This document shows positions 27,717 through 36,814 of a stretch of 60,343 nucleotides of DNA, in pieces (position 1 is the first letter of the stretch; each line of letters opens with the position of its first letter). Location: NCBI RefSeq assembly GCF_002559405.1, contig NZ_NTZO01000088.1, positions 1-60,343 of the forward strand, written 5' to 3'. Below the pieces are notes generated by a model that worked only from the letters and a program-made list of their open reading frames with translations, was not told the DNA's origin and searched no databases. The DNA is from Bacillus sp. AFS001701 (lineage in GTDB: Bacteria; Bacillota; Bacilli; Bacillales; Bacillaceae_G). The position numbers were made by a program, and so were the translations under genes.

Positions 27717-29702
27717 TCACCTCTCAGACTTCAATTCTAATATTAAGTCACGAAGTTCTGTTGCTCGTTCAAAATCAAGCGCCTTCGCTGCGTCCTTCAT
27801 TTCCATTTCAATTGATTGAATAAATAAATGTCGTTCTTTTTTGTTCATTTTCTTATATTTAGCACTAATGCCGTTTTCATAAACTTCTTCTTCTTCAGCT
27901 ACAGAAGTAGCTCGAATCACATCACGTACTTGCTTAATAATCGTTTTAGGAGTGATTCCATGTTTTTTGTTATATTCTTCCTGAATCTCACGACGACGTT
28001 TTGTTTCATTAATCGCAATATCCATCGACTTCGTCATTTTATCAGCATACATAATAACATGACCATTTGAATTCCTTGCAGCCCGACCAATTGTTTGGAT
28101 TAATGAACGTTCAGATCGTAAAAATCCTTCTTTATCTGCATCTAAAATTACAACTAATGAAACTTCAGGAATATCTATCCCTTCACGTAAAAGGTTAATA
28201 CCAATTAACACATCATATTTACCTAAACGAAGATCACGAATAATTTCAATTCGTTCAAGCGTTTTAATTTCAGAATGTAAATAGTTAACCTTAATACCGA
28301 TTTCTTTCAAATAATCCGTTAAATCTTCAGACATTTTCTTTGTTAGAGTAGTAATTAGTACTCTCTCATTTTTTGCAATGCGATTACGAACTTCATCGAT
28401 TAAATCGTCAATTTGACCTTCAATCGGACGAACATCTATCGTCGGATCTAGTAGACCTGTTGGACGAATAATTTGCTCTACTTTCTCAGGACATAGTTCT
28501 AGCTCATATGGTCCAGGTGTCGCAGTTACGTATATAGTTTGTTGCACTTTTTCCACAAACTCTGCAAACTTTAAAGGTCGATTATCCAATGCAGAAGGCA
28601 GACGGAATCCATGATCTACTAATACTTGCTTTCGAGCTTGGTCACCGTTAAACATTCCTCGGATTTGCGGAACTGTAACATGTGACTCGTCAATCACCAT
28701 TAAGAAATCTTCTGGAAAATAGTCTAATAATGTATAAGGCGTAGAACCTGGTGGTCTCAGTGTTAGATGACGGGAATAGTTTTCAATTCCAGAACAAAAT
28801 CCCATCTCGTTCATCATTTCTAAATCATATCTAGTTCGCTGCTCAAGCCTTTGAGCTTCTAGTAACTTACCATTATCTCTCATTTCCTTTAATCGTTCTT
28901 CTAACTCAACTTCAATATTTTTAATGGCAATTTTCATTTTTTCTTCACGTGTAACGAAGTGGGAAGCCGGGAAAATTGCAACGTGTTCACGGTCACCTAA
29001 AATTTCGCCTGTTAATGCATCTACTTCTCTAATTCTCTCAATTTCATCACCAAAAAATTCCACACGAATACAGTGCTCATCACGTGATGCCGGGAATATT
29101 TCAACAACATCTCCACGAACTCGGAAAGTACCACGTGAGAAGTCAATATCATTACGCGCATACTGAATATCTACTAGTTTATGTAATAGGTCGTCTCTAC
29201 TAATTTCCATTCCAATACGAAGAGAACAGACTAATTCACGATATTCTTCAGGAGAACCTAAACCATAAATACAAGAAACACTCGCTACAATAATGACATC
29301 CTTACGTTCAAAAAGGGAGGAAGTCGCAGAGTGACGTAATTTATCAATTTCATCATTAATACTTGAATCTTTTTCAATATAAGTATCCGTTTGAGGTACA
29401 TAAGCTTCTGGCTGAAAATAATCATAGTAACTTACGAAATACTCAACTGCATTATTTGGAAAAAACTCTTTTAATTCACTATATAATTGCCCTGCTAATG
29501 TTTTATTGTGAGCAAATACTAATGTTGGTTTTCCTACTTCTTTAATTACATTTGAAATGGTAAACGTTTTTCCCGTACCTGTTGCACCCAATAAAACTTG
29601 ATGCTCTTTACCATTTTTAACCCCATCAACTAACTGCTTAATCGCATTTGGCTGGTCACCTTGAGGTGAATAATTAGAAACTACCTCGAATTTCTGCTCC
29701 AT
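27717..29702 (-). CDS. uvrB: Excinuclease ABC subunit B
   Basis: UvrB is the helicase-like damage verifier of excision repair. It has Walker A GATGTGKT near residue 40, a beta-hairpin region with [21 protein letters not shown] as the DEAD-like box and a C-terminal UVR domain for UvrC contact. The ATG at 29702 follows GGAGG and gives the canonical 661 residues; the frame extends seven codons further without support. It is first in the uvrB-uvrA operon. Confidence 0.97.
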   Translation of the reverse strand: MEQKFEVVSNYSPQGDQPNAIKQLVDGVKNGKEHQVLLGATGTGKTFTISNVIKEVGKPTLVFAHNKTLAGQLYSELKEFFPNNAVEYFVSYYDYFQPEAYVPQTDTYIEKDSSINDEIDKLRHSATSSLFERKDVIIVASVSCIYGLGSPEEYRELVCSLRIGMEISRDDLLHKLVDIQYARNDIDFSRGTFRVRGDVVEIFPASRDEHCIRVEFFGDEIERIREVDALTGEILGDREHVAIFPASHFVTREEKMKIAIKNIEVELEERLKEMRDNGKLLEAQRLEQRTRYDLEMMNEMGFCSGIENYSRHLTLRPPGSTPYTLLDYFPEDFLMVIDESHVTVPQIRGMFNGDQARKQVLVDHGFRLPSALDNRPLKFAEFVEKVQQTIYVTATPGPYELELCPEKVEQIIRPTGLLDPTIDVRPIEGQIDDLIDEVRNRIAKNERVLITTLTKKMSEDLTDYLKEIGIKVNYLHSEIKTLERIEIIRDLRLGKYDVLIGINLLREGIDIPEVSLVVILDADKEGFLRSERSLIQTIGRAARNSNGHVIMYADKMTKSMDIAINETKRRREIQEEYNKKHGITPKTIIKQVRDVIRATSVAEEEEVYENGISAKYKKMNKKERHLFIQSIEMEMKDAAKALDFERATELRDLILELKSER

Positions 29703-29776
29703 CTTCCCCGCCTCCATTTCCAAAACATACCTATCCTTCTATTTTACCACAAAATTTCAAAAATCAATCAAAAACA

Positions 29777-29788
29777 GAACAAATGTAC
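29777..29788. promoter_or_regulatory. Candidate LexA box 1 upstream of uvrB
   Basis: GAACAAATGTAC differs at one position from GAAC-N4-GTTC, the Bacillus LexA core. It lies 75-86 bases before the uvrB start. Confidence 0.5.
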
Positions 29789-29851
29789 TTTAAAATTTAA
29801 TCATCTTTACATATTATCGATGTTTTGGTACGAATTCAAGTAACTAAACTA

Positions 29852-29863
29852 GAACGTACATTC
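29852..29863. promoter_or_regulatory. Candidate LexA box 2 upstream of uvrB
   Basis: GAACGTACATTC differs at one position from GAAC-N4-GTTC. Two near matches in one SOS-gene promoter region support each other, although neither is perfect. Confidence 0.45.
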
Positions 29864-29922
29864 TTCAAGTGAAGGAAAAAGTACATAAAAAGGAGGAAAG
29901 TATAGAAAAAAGAGCATAAAAA

Positions 29923-29993
29923 AAAGAGAAGGAGTAGGAAAAAATTTTATAAGATTTATAAAATCCTTTCCTATAACCCACTTCTTTTCTTTT
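29923..29993 (-). terminator. Terminator of the GntR-ABC operon
   Basis: A very long hairpin with arms AGGAAAGGATTTTATAA and TTATAAAATTTTTTCCT, extended by AGAAG.GG/CC.CTTCT, is followed by a T-run on the minus strand. Confidence 0.85.
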
Positions 29994-30004
29994 TCCTGCC
30001 CTAT

Positions 30005-31291
30005 TTATTTAAACTGAAAATCATAAACTTCTAATTTTTTTAATGCTTTACTAGTATTTCCTTTATCATTCTTTACTTCAATTCTGCCTTCGAAAACACT
30101 TTGTCCATTTGCTAAATCAGCAACAATCAAATCTTTATTGAACTTGCCAGGATTTTCAGTACTATTCGTAATTGCATATAGTTTTCCGTCGATGACTTTG
30201 TAATTTGAAAGATTATTACTATCTACCTTTTTTATGAGTACTGTTTCACCTTCGACCTTTTTATTGTTTAGATTATACTTTAAAACTGAAAGATCTTTAT
30301 CACTTTGCGTTATAAAATACAAGTTTTCTTTATCAAGAATTACATTACTTTGCATTAATTGCTCTTTTTGTTCATTCGATAAATTTAAATTTTCTTCTTT
30401 ACCAGTTTCTAAATTAAATATGATTACTTCATTACTAAGTTCTTCAGTTTCCGTTTCTCCATTTGTTTGAACTGTATCCTTTAGTTTTACTTTTTTGTAT
30501 ACATCGAATTTAGAAGGAACAGTTTCATCTGAATCTTGTATCAGATTTTGTATGTCAGTATGTGTATGAGTATTTTGATCATTGGATGATTTATTAATGA
30601 CTGTACGATCAACAATTTTCTTTTGGTTTACATTAATTCGATACATGACTAATTCATTTTGATCGACATTTATATTTGAATTTGTAGTTTTATCCTTTAC
30701 TACATCCGTTTTATTTTGATAAGTAGTGACAATTAAATCTTTACCGATTAATTGTACATCTTGTACATAAATATATGAGTAGTTTTCTTCCTCTGGAATA
30801 TCAAGTTTAAATTTAAAACGGTCTTTATTATGAAGATCAAGACCATCTATATACATTTTAAAATGATTATTTTGGTGCTCATACGTACCACCAAGTTTTC
30901 CACCTTTTACATCAGCATACCATGCATAATCTTTATCGATATAAAATTGAGAAGAAGAAAGTTTTCCGCGCATAAAGTTTCTTTCTTTCTTTCTTAAATG
31001 ATCTAATTTCTTTAGATCATAATAGTCACTATCAAGCTCACTAAGCATTGAATTTCTGTCTTTATATTCACTTCCATCAGTAGTAATAGTTAAACTTCTA
31101 CCTCCACTACCTCCACTCTGATCATATCCAGCGCTAATAATTAAATCTTTAGCATATTTTGAATCTCCATTTTCAGTTTTTAAGTAAAATTTAGGTAACT
31201 TGCTTTCTGACATAGCTACTTTCGTAAAAAACGTACCTAAACTGATTGTCGTGACAACGGCTATTACTGCCAAATTACGATATCGCTTCAT
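30005..31291 (-). CDS. Membrane-anchored or secreted hypothetical protein linked to an ABC transporter
   Basis: The 428 residues begin with a basic start and a hydrophobic segment (residues 7-22) that may be a signal peptide or anchor; no lipobox Cys is seen. The rest is hydrophilic, rich in Lys, Asp and Asn, with repeated YxxxxxxxxKLY-type beta strands suggestive of a beta-propeller-like extracellular domain. It follows the permease gene by 12 bases and ends the GntR-ATPase-permease operon. No family is recognised; a surface sensor or accessory role for the transporter is an inference. Confidence 0.7.
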   Translation of the reverse strand: MKRYRNLAVIAVVTTISLGTFFTKVAMSESKLPKFYLKTENGDSKYAKDLIISAGYDQSGGSGGRSLTITTDGSEYKDRNSMLSELDSDYYDLKKLDHLRKKERNFMRGKLSSSQFYIDKDYAWYADVKGGKLGGTYEHQNNHFKMYIDGLDLHNKDRFKFKLDIPEEENYSYIYVQDVQLIGKDLIVTTYQNKTDVVKDKTTNSNINVDQNELVMYRINVNQKKIVDRTVINKSSNDQNTHTHTDIQNLIQDSDETVPSKFDVYKKVKLKDTVQTNGETETEELSNEVIIFNLETGKEENLNLSNEQKEQLMQSNVILDKENLYFITQSDKDLSVLKYNLNNKKVEGETVLIKKVDSNNLSNYKVIDGKLYAITNSTENPGKFNKDLIVADLANGQSVFEGRIEVKNDKGNTSKALKKLEVYDFQFK

Positions 31292-31303
31292 TCTAACTCC
31301 CCC

Positions 31304-32146
31304 TTAAACCGATACTTTGTTTTTTAATAAATATTTACTAAATAAGATTGAAACTGTAATGATGATTGTAAAAAGGCCTAATTCCATATAGAACACTTCA
31401 CTCGGATAAAATGAAAAATCATCTCCAAACAAATAGGATTCAATAAAAGCTGGTATAAGAAGTAAACCTGCAATTGCAATCACATATAAAATCCCAAAAA
31501 TTATGCCTTTCCAACGATAACTACGTTCCAATAATATGAATGTGAAGAGGGTAAATACTAGTCCCATTCCAATAAGATACCTAAAAATGAAATCCATAAA
31601 ATTACTTGGTAATATCATTGTAAAAATATTAGAATTCATAAAAAGATCAATCGTACTCATTTTCCCTAAAAGTTCACTTGGAACAATTTGTTGAAATACG
31701 TTTATTTCAATCGGTAAAAGTATTAGTTGAAAAGCGAGCAAACTCAACACCATAATTAAAATCGTAGTCGCTTTGGCAAAGTAAATTGTCATTCTTGAAG
31801 TTGGTATCATAAATAAACGGTAAATAAACGTGTTTTTCCCAAAATAATCTCTGTACCAAATGATAAATACATAGAACATCATTAAAGCTATACATATAAC
31901 AATTGGACCAATAAATAATGGATGATTAGCAACGTGGTTAAAGCTTAGCAATCCATTTGATGCAATGAATTCTTCGGTTGCTTTCATAGAGCTTGCGTAA
32001 TTTGCATCATTCGCTGTGCTCATATAAGAAGACTTTACTAAAAACAAACTCACAAACTGTGATATAGCTACAATAATAAGTAACCCTATATATAATTTTA
32101 AAAATCGATTAACTTCAAAATTAACTAGTTTTAAATATCGATTCAC
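31304..32146 (-). CDS. ABC transporter permease, ABC-2-like
   Basis: This 280-residue protein has six or so hydrophobic segments and a larger extracytoplasmic loop between the first two, typical of ABC-2-like export permeases. It starts with a GTG overlapping the stop codon of the ATPase gene (GTGA). The substrate is unknown. GntR-regulated transporters of this architecture often act in envelope or antibiotic stress. Confidence 0.85.
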   Translation of the reverse strand: MNRYLKLVNFEVNRFLKLYIGLLIIVAISQFVSLFLVKSSYMSTANDANYASSMKATEEFIASNGLLSFNHVANHPLFIGPIVICIALMMFYVFIIWYRDYFGKNTFIYRLFMIPTSRMTIYFAKATTILIMVLSLLAFQLILLPIEINVFQQIVPSELLGKMSTIDLFMNSNIFTMILPSNFMDFIFRYLIGMGLVFTLFTFILLERSYRWKGIIFGILYVIAIAGLLLIPAFIESYLFGDDFSFYPSEVFYMELGLFTIIITVSILFSKYLLKNKVSV

Positions 32147-32832
32147 GATTGATACACCTCTCTCATTACGTCCATCACAGATTTACCTTCTTCTAATCGT
32201 ATTTCTTCTGTATAAAACTCTTTCAGAATTTCGCCGTTATCTAATAAAACGACCTTATCGATTAAATGCTCAATATCACTAATTTCATGCGTTGTTATAA
32301 TGACGCCTCGATCTTCAATTAAGTGACTCGTAAACACTTTTGCAATTTGCTCTCTACTAAACATATCGATACCAGAAAAAGGTTCATCCATTAGAACATA
32401 ATCAACATCTAGTCCTAAACCAAAAAGTAGATTGGCTTTTGCAGCATTCCCTTTTGAAAGCTCACCTAATTTCTCGTCTTCCTTTAAACGGAAAAATCCA
32501 AGTAATTCTTTTGCTCGCTCTGGATTCCAATTTACATAAAAGTCCTTCATAAACTGCATTGCTTCTCCAACTGTAAAACTAGGAAGCATGGTAAGTGTAT
32601 CTGGAATAAAGGTAATATTTTCGTACATTGTATGATTCATTTTCTTATCATCTATTAATATTTCACCGCGATCAATTGGCGTAATCCCCATAATTGCCTT
32701 CATCGTTGTAGACTTACCAACACCATTAATACCAATTAAACAAGTGATTTCTCCTTTATTTGCTGTAAAAGAAATATCACGTAAAACATTTTTCCGACCA
32801 TATTTTTTTGAAACATTTTTTACTTGGATCAT
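32143..32832 (-). CDS. ABC transporter ATP-binding protein
   Basis: The protein has 229 residues with Walker A GINGVGKSTT, signature ELSKGNAAKANLLFGL (a variant LSKGN), Walker B VDYVLMDEPF and a switch His in ITTHEISD. The variant signature is common in small export ATPases of the YtrB type. The ATG directly follows the gntR stop codon and the gene overlaps the permease. Confidence 0.93.
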   Translation of the reverse strand: MIQVKNVSKKYGRKNVLRDISFTANKGEITCLIGINGVGKSTTMKAIMGITPIDRGEILIDDKKMNHTMYENITFIPDTLTMLPSFTVGEAMQFMKDFYVNWNPERAKELLGFFRLKEDEKLGELSKGNAAKANLLFGLGLDVDYVLMDEPFSGIDMFSREQIAKVFTSHLIEDRGVIITTHEISDIEHLIDKVVLLDNGEILKEFYTEEIRLEEGKSVMDVMREVYQS

Positions 32833-33225
32833 TTAAGCATCTCCTTTCTTTTCTTCTTTTATCTTTTGTTCATAGTTTTGTTTAACCATTGTAAGTAATT
32901 CTTCCACAGGAACATTTATTACTTTAATTGAATCGACGAATTCATTTACAGCTTCCATAATCAATTCATTTCGTACACCATTTAACACGTTTATATCAGT
33001 CGTAATCTTACTAGGGAAATTTCGTTCAGTCGTAATCAATCCTTGTTCCTCCATTTCCTTGTATGCTTTTTGCACAGTATTTGGATTTATATTAAATTGA
33101 ACAGCTAATTCTCTTCTTGATGGTATTTCTTGACCAGCTTCTAATAGTCTTTTGGCAATTTGTTGTTTAAAATGCCTAACGACCTGTAAATAAACTGGTT
33201 CACGGTTATTCACTATAAATTCCAT
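32833..33225 (-). CDS. GntR-family (YtrA subfamily) transcriptional regulator
   Basis: A winged HTH of about 70 residues (REPVYLQVVRHFKQQI, then IPSRRELAVQFNINPNTVQKAYKEME) is followed by a short C-terminal helical dimerisation segment, as in YtrA/YhcF proteins. The ATG at 33225 follows GAGGAGG; a TTG one codon earlier is less likely. It is first in the operon and should repress its own promoter through the dyads at 33306-33356. Confidence 0.92.
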   Translation of the reverse strand: MEFIVNNREPVYLQVVRHFKQQIAKRLLEAGQEIPSRRELAVQFNINPNTVQKAYKEMEEQGLITTERNFPSKITTDINVLNGVRNELIMEAVNEFVDSIKVINVPVEELLTMVKQNYEQKIKEEKKGDA

Positions 33226-33305
33226 CAATCCACCTCCTCGTTCTTAATACAATTTAATTAGTATGTGTGTGTACCATCTAGTTCATACACCTAACACATA
33301 ACTAT

Positions 33306-33356
33306 GCGTATTACTCGATTAATACACCTTATACGTGTACTATACAGGTAATACAC
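33306..33356 (-). promoter_or_regulatory. Operator dyads of the GntR-ABC operon
   Basis: Two inverted repeats are seen upstream of gntR. The first is GTGTATTA-N6-TAATACGC (33306-33327, read on the minus strand) and the second is GTGTA-N12-TACAC (33335-33356). They share the half-site GTGTATTA and lie about 80-130 bases before the start codon, as expected for an autoregulated YtrA-type promoter. Confidence 0.65.
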
Positions 33357-33380
33357 TAAAATTGTCAAACATAAAATTAA

Positions 33381-33424
33381 AAATACTAGACAAAAATTGA
33401 ATCGTTCCAATTAGTCTAGTATTT
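33381..33424 (-). terminator. Terminator of the sigY-like operon
   Basis: AAATACTAGAC and GTCTAGTATTT form a stem with inner AATTG/CAATT pairing, followed by TTTT on the minus strand. It separates this operon from the GntR-ABC operon. Confidence 0.8.
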
Positions 33425-33435
33425 CTACGCTATCC

Positions 33436-33639
33436 TTAATTTAGTTTTTTTCGATCTTTTCGAACAACTAAAAAGTAAAAGAAGACACTAGGCCAAGGGA
33501 ATTGAATCATTCCTAACAGCCCCCATAACCAGGCTGAACGATTTCTCTTTTTAGCGTTAGTAAAAAGTGTGATACTTTGAGTTATTAAAATTATAAAGAC
33601 TAAACCTAATATGATAATATTTTCTGTTGTCCATTCCAC
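33436..33639 (-). CDS. yxlD: YxlD-like membrane protein (PLDc_N type)
   Basis: This 67-residue protein has two hydrophobic segments and the pattern KKRNRSAWLWGLLGMIQFPWP between them, typical of PLDc_N-domain proteins. In B. subtilis yxlD lies in the sigY operon and helps to hold SigY inactive. Here it follows the yxlC-like gene by one base. Confidence 0.8.
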   Translation of the reverse strand: MEWTTENIIILGLVFIILITQSITLFTNAKKRNRSAWLWGLLGMIQFPWPSVFFYFLVVRKDRKKLN

Positions 33640-33640
33640 T

Positions 33641-33937
33641 TTAAATCAACTCACTTTCAATTTTCTTTTTATCTCGTTTAAAAATAATTGGTAATGCAAT
33701 AAAGCCTAAACCTTGAATAATAACAATACTTACTGGAGCCTCTAAAACCATAAGAAGTGCACCGATGAATAGACTGCATGCTACACAGATGAATACGATT
33801 AGTTCTTTAAGAAAAATAGTTTTCTTTTTTTCCTGATGATATTTAATTTTTTCTGTAATCGCACTGATTGAAGGTTCATGTACATTCGTTAATTCATCAA
33901 ACTGCTTAAATGCTGAAACAATTTCTTCTTTATCCAT
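33641..33937 (-). CDS. yxlC: YxlC-like anti-sigma-related protein
   Basis: This 98-residue protein has a cytoplasmic helical N-terminal half and two hydrophobic segments (residues 43-62 and 68-84). Position and architecture match B. subtilis YxlC, a proposed negative regulator of SigY. It overlaps the end of the sigma gene by eight bases, which supports stoichiometric expression. Confidence 0.78.
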   Translation of the reverse strand: MDKEEIVSAFKQFDELTNVHEPSISAITEKIKYHQEKKKTIFLKELIVFICVACSLFIGALLMVLEAPVSIVIIQGLGFIALPIIFKRDKKKIESELI

Positions 33938-34469
33938 CTTGCATTAACTCCTTTCTTAATTCCTTCATTCCATTATGAATTCTTGATTTAACCGTTCCTT
34001 CTCGAATTCCCATCATATTCCCAATTTCTTCGTTCGTATAGCCGTAGTAATGCTTTAATAATATAGCTGTTCGCACATCTGATTTAAGCTTTTCAAAACC
34101 CTCCACAATATCACTCCACTCAAACCCTTTATAGGCTAGCTGCCAATTTAAGGAGCGCGATAACTTTTCAGACTCATTTTTTTGCCAAAACCATTCGCGC
34201 TTTTTCCTTCTTTGTTGATCTAAATAAAGTCTAGTAGCGATTGTAATTAGCCAAGTTGAAAATTTGGATTGTCCGTTGTATTTCTTTATATTGTCATAAC
34301 CTTTCAACATCGTGTCCTGCACTAAATCTTCTGCTGTTTGTTGATTTAACGTCATCTTTAAAACGTATTTATATAAAAAGGAATAATGGGTTTGAAAAAG
34401 TTTAGCAAATGCATCTTGGTCACCTTGCTGAGCAGACTTTATAATTTCTAATTCATCTAAATCAGCCAT
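33930..34469 (-). CDS. sigY: ECF RNA polymerase sigma factor, SigY-like
   Basis: From the ATG at 34469 (behind AGGGTGG) it has 179 residues. Region 2 contains AEDLVQDTMLKGYDNI and region 4 the HTH YTNEEIGNMMGIREGTVKSRIHNGMKEL. The longer frame would need a TTG at 34499. The gene order sigma-yxlC-yxlD and an ECF promoter directly upstream match the autoregulated sigY operon of B. subtilis. Confidence 0.88.
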   Translation of the reverse strand: MADLDELEIIKSAQQGDQDAFAKLFQTHYSFLYKYVLKMTLNQQTAEDLVQDTMLKGYDNIKKYNGQSKFSTWLITIATRLYLDQQRRKKREWFWQKNESEKLSRSLNWQLAYKGFEWSDIVEGFEKLKSDVRTAILLKHYYGYTNEEIGNMMGIREGTVKSRIHNGMKELRKELMQDG

Positions 34470-34522
34470 ATCTTCCACCCTTCTTGCTAATCTATACAAT
34501 TCTTATTTGGTTTCATTTGTTA

Positions 34523-34548
34523 TACGAATAGGTTCTGCATATCGTTCA
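34523..34548 (-). promoter_or_regulatory. ECF sigma promoter upstream of sigY-like gene
   Basis: On the minus strand TGAACG is followed after exactly 16 bases by CGTA. This agrees with the TGAACG-N16-CGTC type recorded for SigY and implies autoregulation. Confidence 0.75.
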
Positions 34549-34571
34549 TTTTTCTTTTAATTTTTTTCAAA

Positions 34572-34611
34572 AAAAAAAGTGAAGTGTAAATTCTACTTTA
34601 CCCTTCACTCT
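34572..34611 (-). terminator. Terminator of the mhq-type operon
   Basis: AGTGAAG.GTAAA and TTTACACTTCACT form a stem, followed by nine T on the minus strand, just after the flavin reductase stop codon. Confidence 0.88.
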
Positions 34612-34619
34612 TATTAAAC

Positions 34620-35228
34620 TTATTTAGGACGATCAATCGTAAACATTTCTCCAACTTTAGCATAATCATTCCCTGCTAAACGACTTACTGCTTTTAAGCC
34701 ATCTGCATCGATTCGTCCATTTTCATAAATTTCATCTTCTATATGAAAATAAACAACCTTGCCTATTAATAAGTCGCAAGCCTCATTATCTTTTCCTAAT
34801 GGAATTACTTGTTCTAGAGTGCATTCCATTCGAATTTTTGACTCCTTCACTCCTGGAACTGAAACCATTACGCTATCTACTGGTGTTAAGCCTGCTAATT
34901 CGATTTCACTTTCAGTAGGTGTCAATGCAGCTGCTGTTTTATTAATTGCTTCAACATTCGATTCATCAACGATATGAACGACGAACTCTTTTTTCTCAAT
35001 CGCATTTCTAGCTGTATCTTTTTGTTTACCATTTTGTCGCTGAACGGATACAGATATCATAGGTGGATTAGCCGTTACGATGTTGAAATAGCTAAATGGT
35101 GCACCATTTAAGACATTCTCATTTGATTCAGTTGTAACAAAAGCAATTGGTCTTGGAATAATTCCACCAATTAAGAACTTATAATTATCACGTTCACTTA
35201 AATCTGCTGGAGAAAAAGATTTCATCAT
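34620..35228 (-). CDS. Flavin reductase family protein (FMN-binding split barrel)
   Basis: The ATG at 35228 (or the next codon) follows AAGGAG and gives 202 residues beginning MMKSFSPADLSERDNYKFL. The IIPRPIAFVTT and GAPFSYFNIVTANPPMISV segments are typical of the DIM6/NTAB flavin reductase-like family. It is the last gene of an MhqR-type operon, where it may supply reduced flavin or reduce quinones. Activity is inferred from the family only. Confidence 0.88.
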   Translation of the reverse strand: MMKSFSPADLSERDNYKFLIGGIIPRPIAFVTTESNENVLNGAPFSYFNIVTANPPMISVSVQRQNGKQKDTARNAIEKKEFVVHIVDESNVEAINKTAAALTPTESEIELAGLTPVDSVMVSVPGVKESKIRMECTLEQVIPLGKDNEACDLLIGKVVYFHIEDEIYENGRIDADGLKAVSRLAGNDYAKVGEMFTIDRPK

Positions 35229-35241
35229 TATTGCATACTCC

Positions 35242-35847
35242 TTAAAAGTTATTTTTGTACCAATCAGCTGCTGCTTCAATTTCCGATCTAGTTAAGCTAT
35301 GCCCCATGTTTTCCCAATGAGTAACGACTTTTGCACCGGCACCGTCTAACAATGATGCTAATTCTTCTGTTTCTTGTGGTAAACAGATTGGATCATTTTT
35401 GCCTGCTCCAATGAAGACTGACACATCTTTCATATTTGGCAATTCTAAATCACGAATCGGTACCATTGGATGCAATAACATTGCCCCTTTAAATACATTT
35501 TGATAATGGAACAGTAGACTTCCAGCAATGTTTGCACCGTTTGAATAACCAATTGCGATCATATTGTTTGGATCAAATCCATGTTCTGAGGAAGCCAATT
35601 CAATAAACTCTTTTAATTCTTTTGTACGGAAAACTAAATCTTCCATATCAAATACACCTTCAGCTAATCGCTTAAAAAAACGTGGCATTCCATTTTCACT
35701 TACATTTCCTCTCACTGATAATACAGAAGCTTCATCATCGATCATACCTGCAATTGGTAATAGATCAAGTTCATTCCCACCTGTACCATGTAATAATAAA
35801 AATGTTGGCTTTGATGGATTACTCCCTCTATTAAATACGTGTTTCAT
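35242..35847 (-). CDS. mhqD: MhqD-like carboxylesterase/phospholipase family hydrolase
   Basis: This is an alpha/beta hydrolase of about 200 residues with HGTGGNE oxyanion motif, nucleophile Ser in GYSNG, Asp in GAGKNDPI and His in NMGHSLT. The ATG at 35847 has the better spacing to GGAG; an ATG two codons earlier overlaps the stop codon of the upstream gene. B. subtilis MhqD belongs to the quinone-induced MhqR regulon. Confidence 0.88.
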   Translation of the reverse strand: MKHVFNRGSNPSKPTFLLLHGTGGNELDLLPIAGMIDDEASVLSVRGNVSENGMPRFFKRLAEGVFDMEDLVFRTKELKEFIELASSEHGFDPNNMIAIGYSNGANIAGSLLFHYQNVFKGAMLLHPMVPIRDLELPNMKDVSVFIGAGKNDPICLPQETEELASLLDGAGAKVVTHWENMGHSLTRSEIEAAADWYKNNF

Positions 35848-35849
35848 CG

Positions 35850-36791
35850 TCATTCTCCTTTCACTTCTCTAACAACAATTGGTTGCAAGTGATTTTCTAT
35901 CATTTCACGATGTGGTTCTTGCCACTTTGGAAGCATTAACTGTTCACCTAAATGGTCTATATTCTCATCAATCATAAATCCTGGTGGATCAGTTGCAATT
36001 TCAAATAATAACCCACCATTTTCACGAAAATAAATTGCGTTAAAATAGTTTCGATCTTTTACTTCAGTAACTCCATATTGATTATCATATAATTTATGTT
36101 GCCATTTTACATGTTCTTCATCATTACTTGCTCTCCAAGCAATATGATGGACAGTTCCTACTCCCATAGCTCCTCTTCCTACTGCTGCTAATTCAATATC
36201 GATAATATTTCCGATATCACTAGCAGCCTTAAAACGTAAATAGTTACCCTCTTGACCTAAGCATTCTAATTCCATTACGTTTTCCAACAGTTCAGCTGTT
36301 TTATTTGGTGCTCCAGAATATAAAACTGCACCACCAAACCCTTTAATTGCTACATCTTTTGTAACACCATTAAATTCCCAAGTATTTTCCTGTCCAGCTT
36401 CCCTTTCTACTAATTCAAGCTGTAAGCCATGAAAGTCTTCAAATTGAAGAAATGTTTCACCAAATCGACTTACTTTTTTTGTTTGAATTTTAAAAGATGC
36501 TAAACGGTTTTCCCAAAATTCCATTGAGTTAGCTGGGATTAAGAATGTTGTGATTCCTACTTGACCACTTCCAACTTTTCCTCTATATGCATTTGCCCAA
36601 GGGAAAAAAGTCATGATCGTCCCTGGTTTTGCAGTTTCGTCTCCAAAATAAAAGTGATACGTACCTGGATCATCAAAATTAATTGTTTTTTTCACAAAGC
36701 GTAAACCTAAAATCCCAGCGTAAAAATCCATATTTTCTTGCGGATCACCAACTATCGCAGTAATATGATGTATTCCTTTCATTTTCTCCAT
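35850..36791 (-). CDS. mhqO: Ring-cleaving dioxygenase of the glyoxalase fold (MhqO-like)
   Basis: This 313-residue protein has two VOC modules. The metal ligands are suggested by GIHHITAIVGD at the start, VHHIAWRASNDEEH in the middle and LLFEIATD near the end. MhqO-type enzymes are thought to open the ring of hydroquinones made from toxic quinones. It lies between the MarR regulator and the mhqD gene and starts after GGAGG. Confidence 0.92.
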   Translation of the reverse strand: MEKMKGIHHITAIVGDPQENMDFYAGILGLRFVKKTINFDDPGTYHFYFGDETAKPGTIMTFFPWANAYRGKVGSGQVGITTFLIPANSMEFWENRLASFKIQTKKVSRFGETFLQFEDFHGLQLELVEREAGQENTWEFNGVTKDVAIKGFGGAVLYSGAPNKTAELLENVMELECLGQEGNYLRFKAASDIGNIIDIELAAVGRGAMGVGTVHHIAWRASNDEEHVKWQHKLYDNQYGVTEVKDRNYFNAIYFRENGGLLFEIATDPPGFMIDENIDHLGEQLMLPKWQEPHREMIENHLQPIVVREVKGE

Positions 36792-36814
36792 AAACTTTCC
36801 TCCGTTCTAATTCA

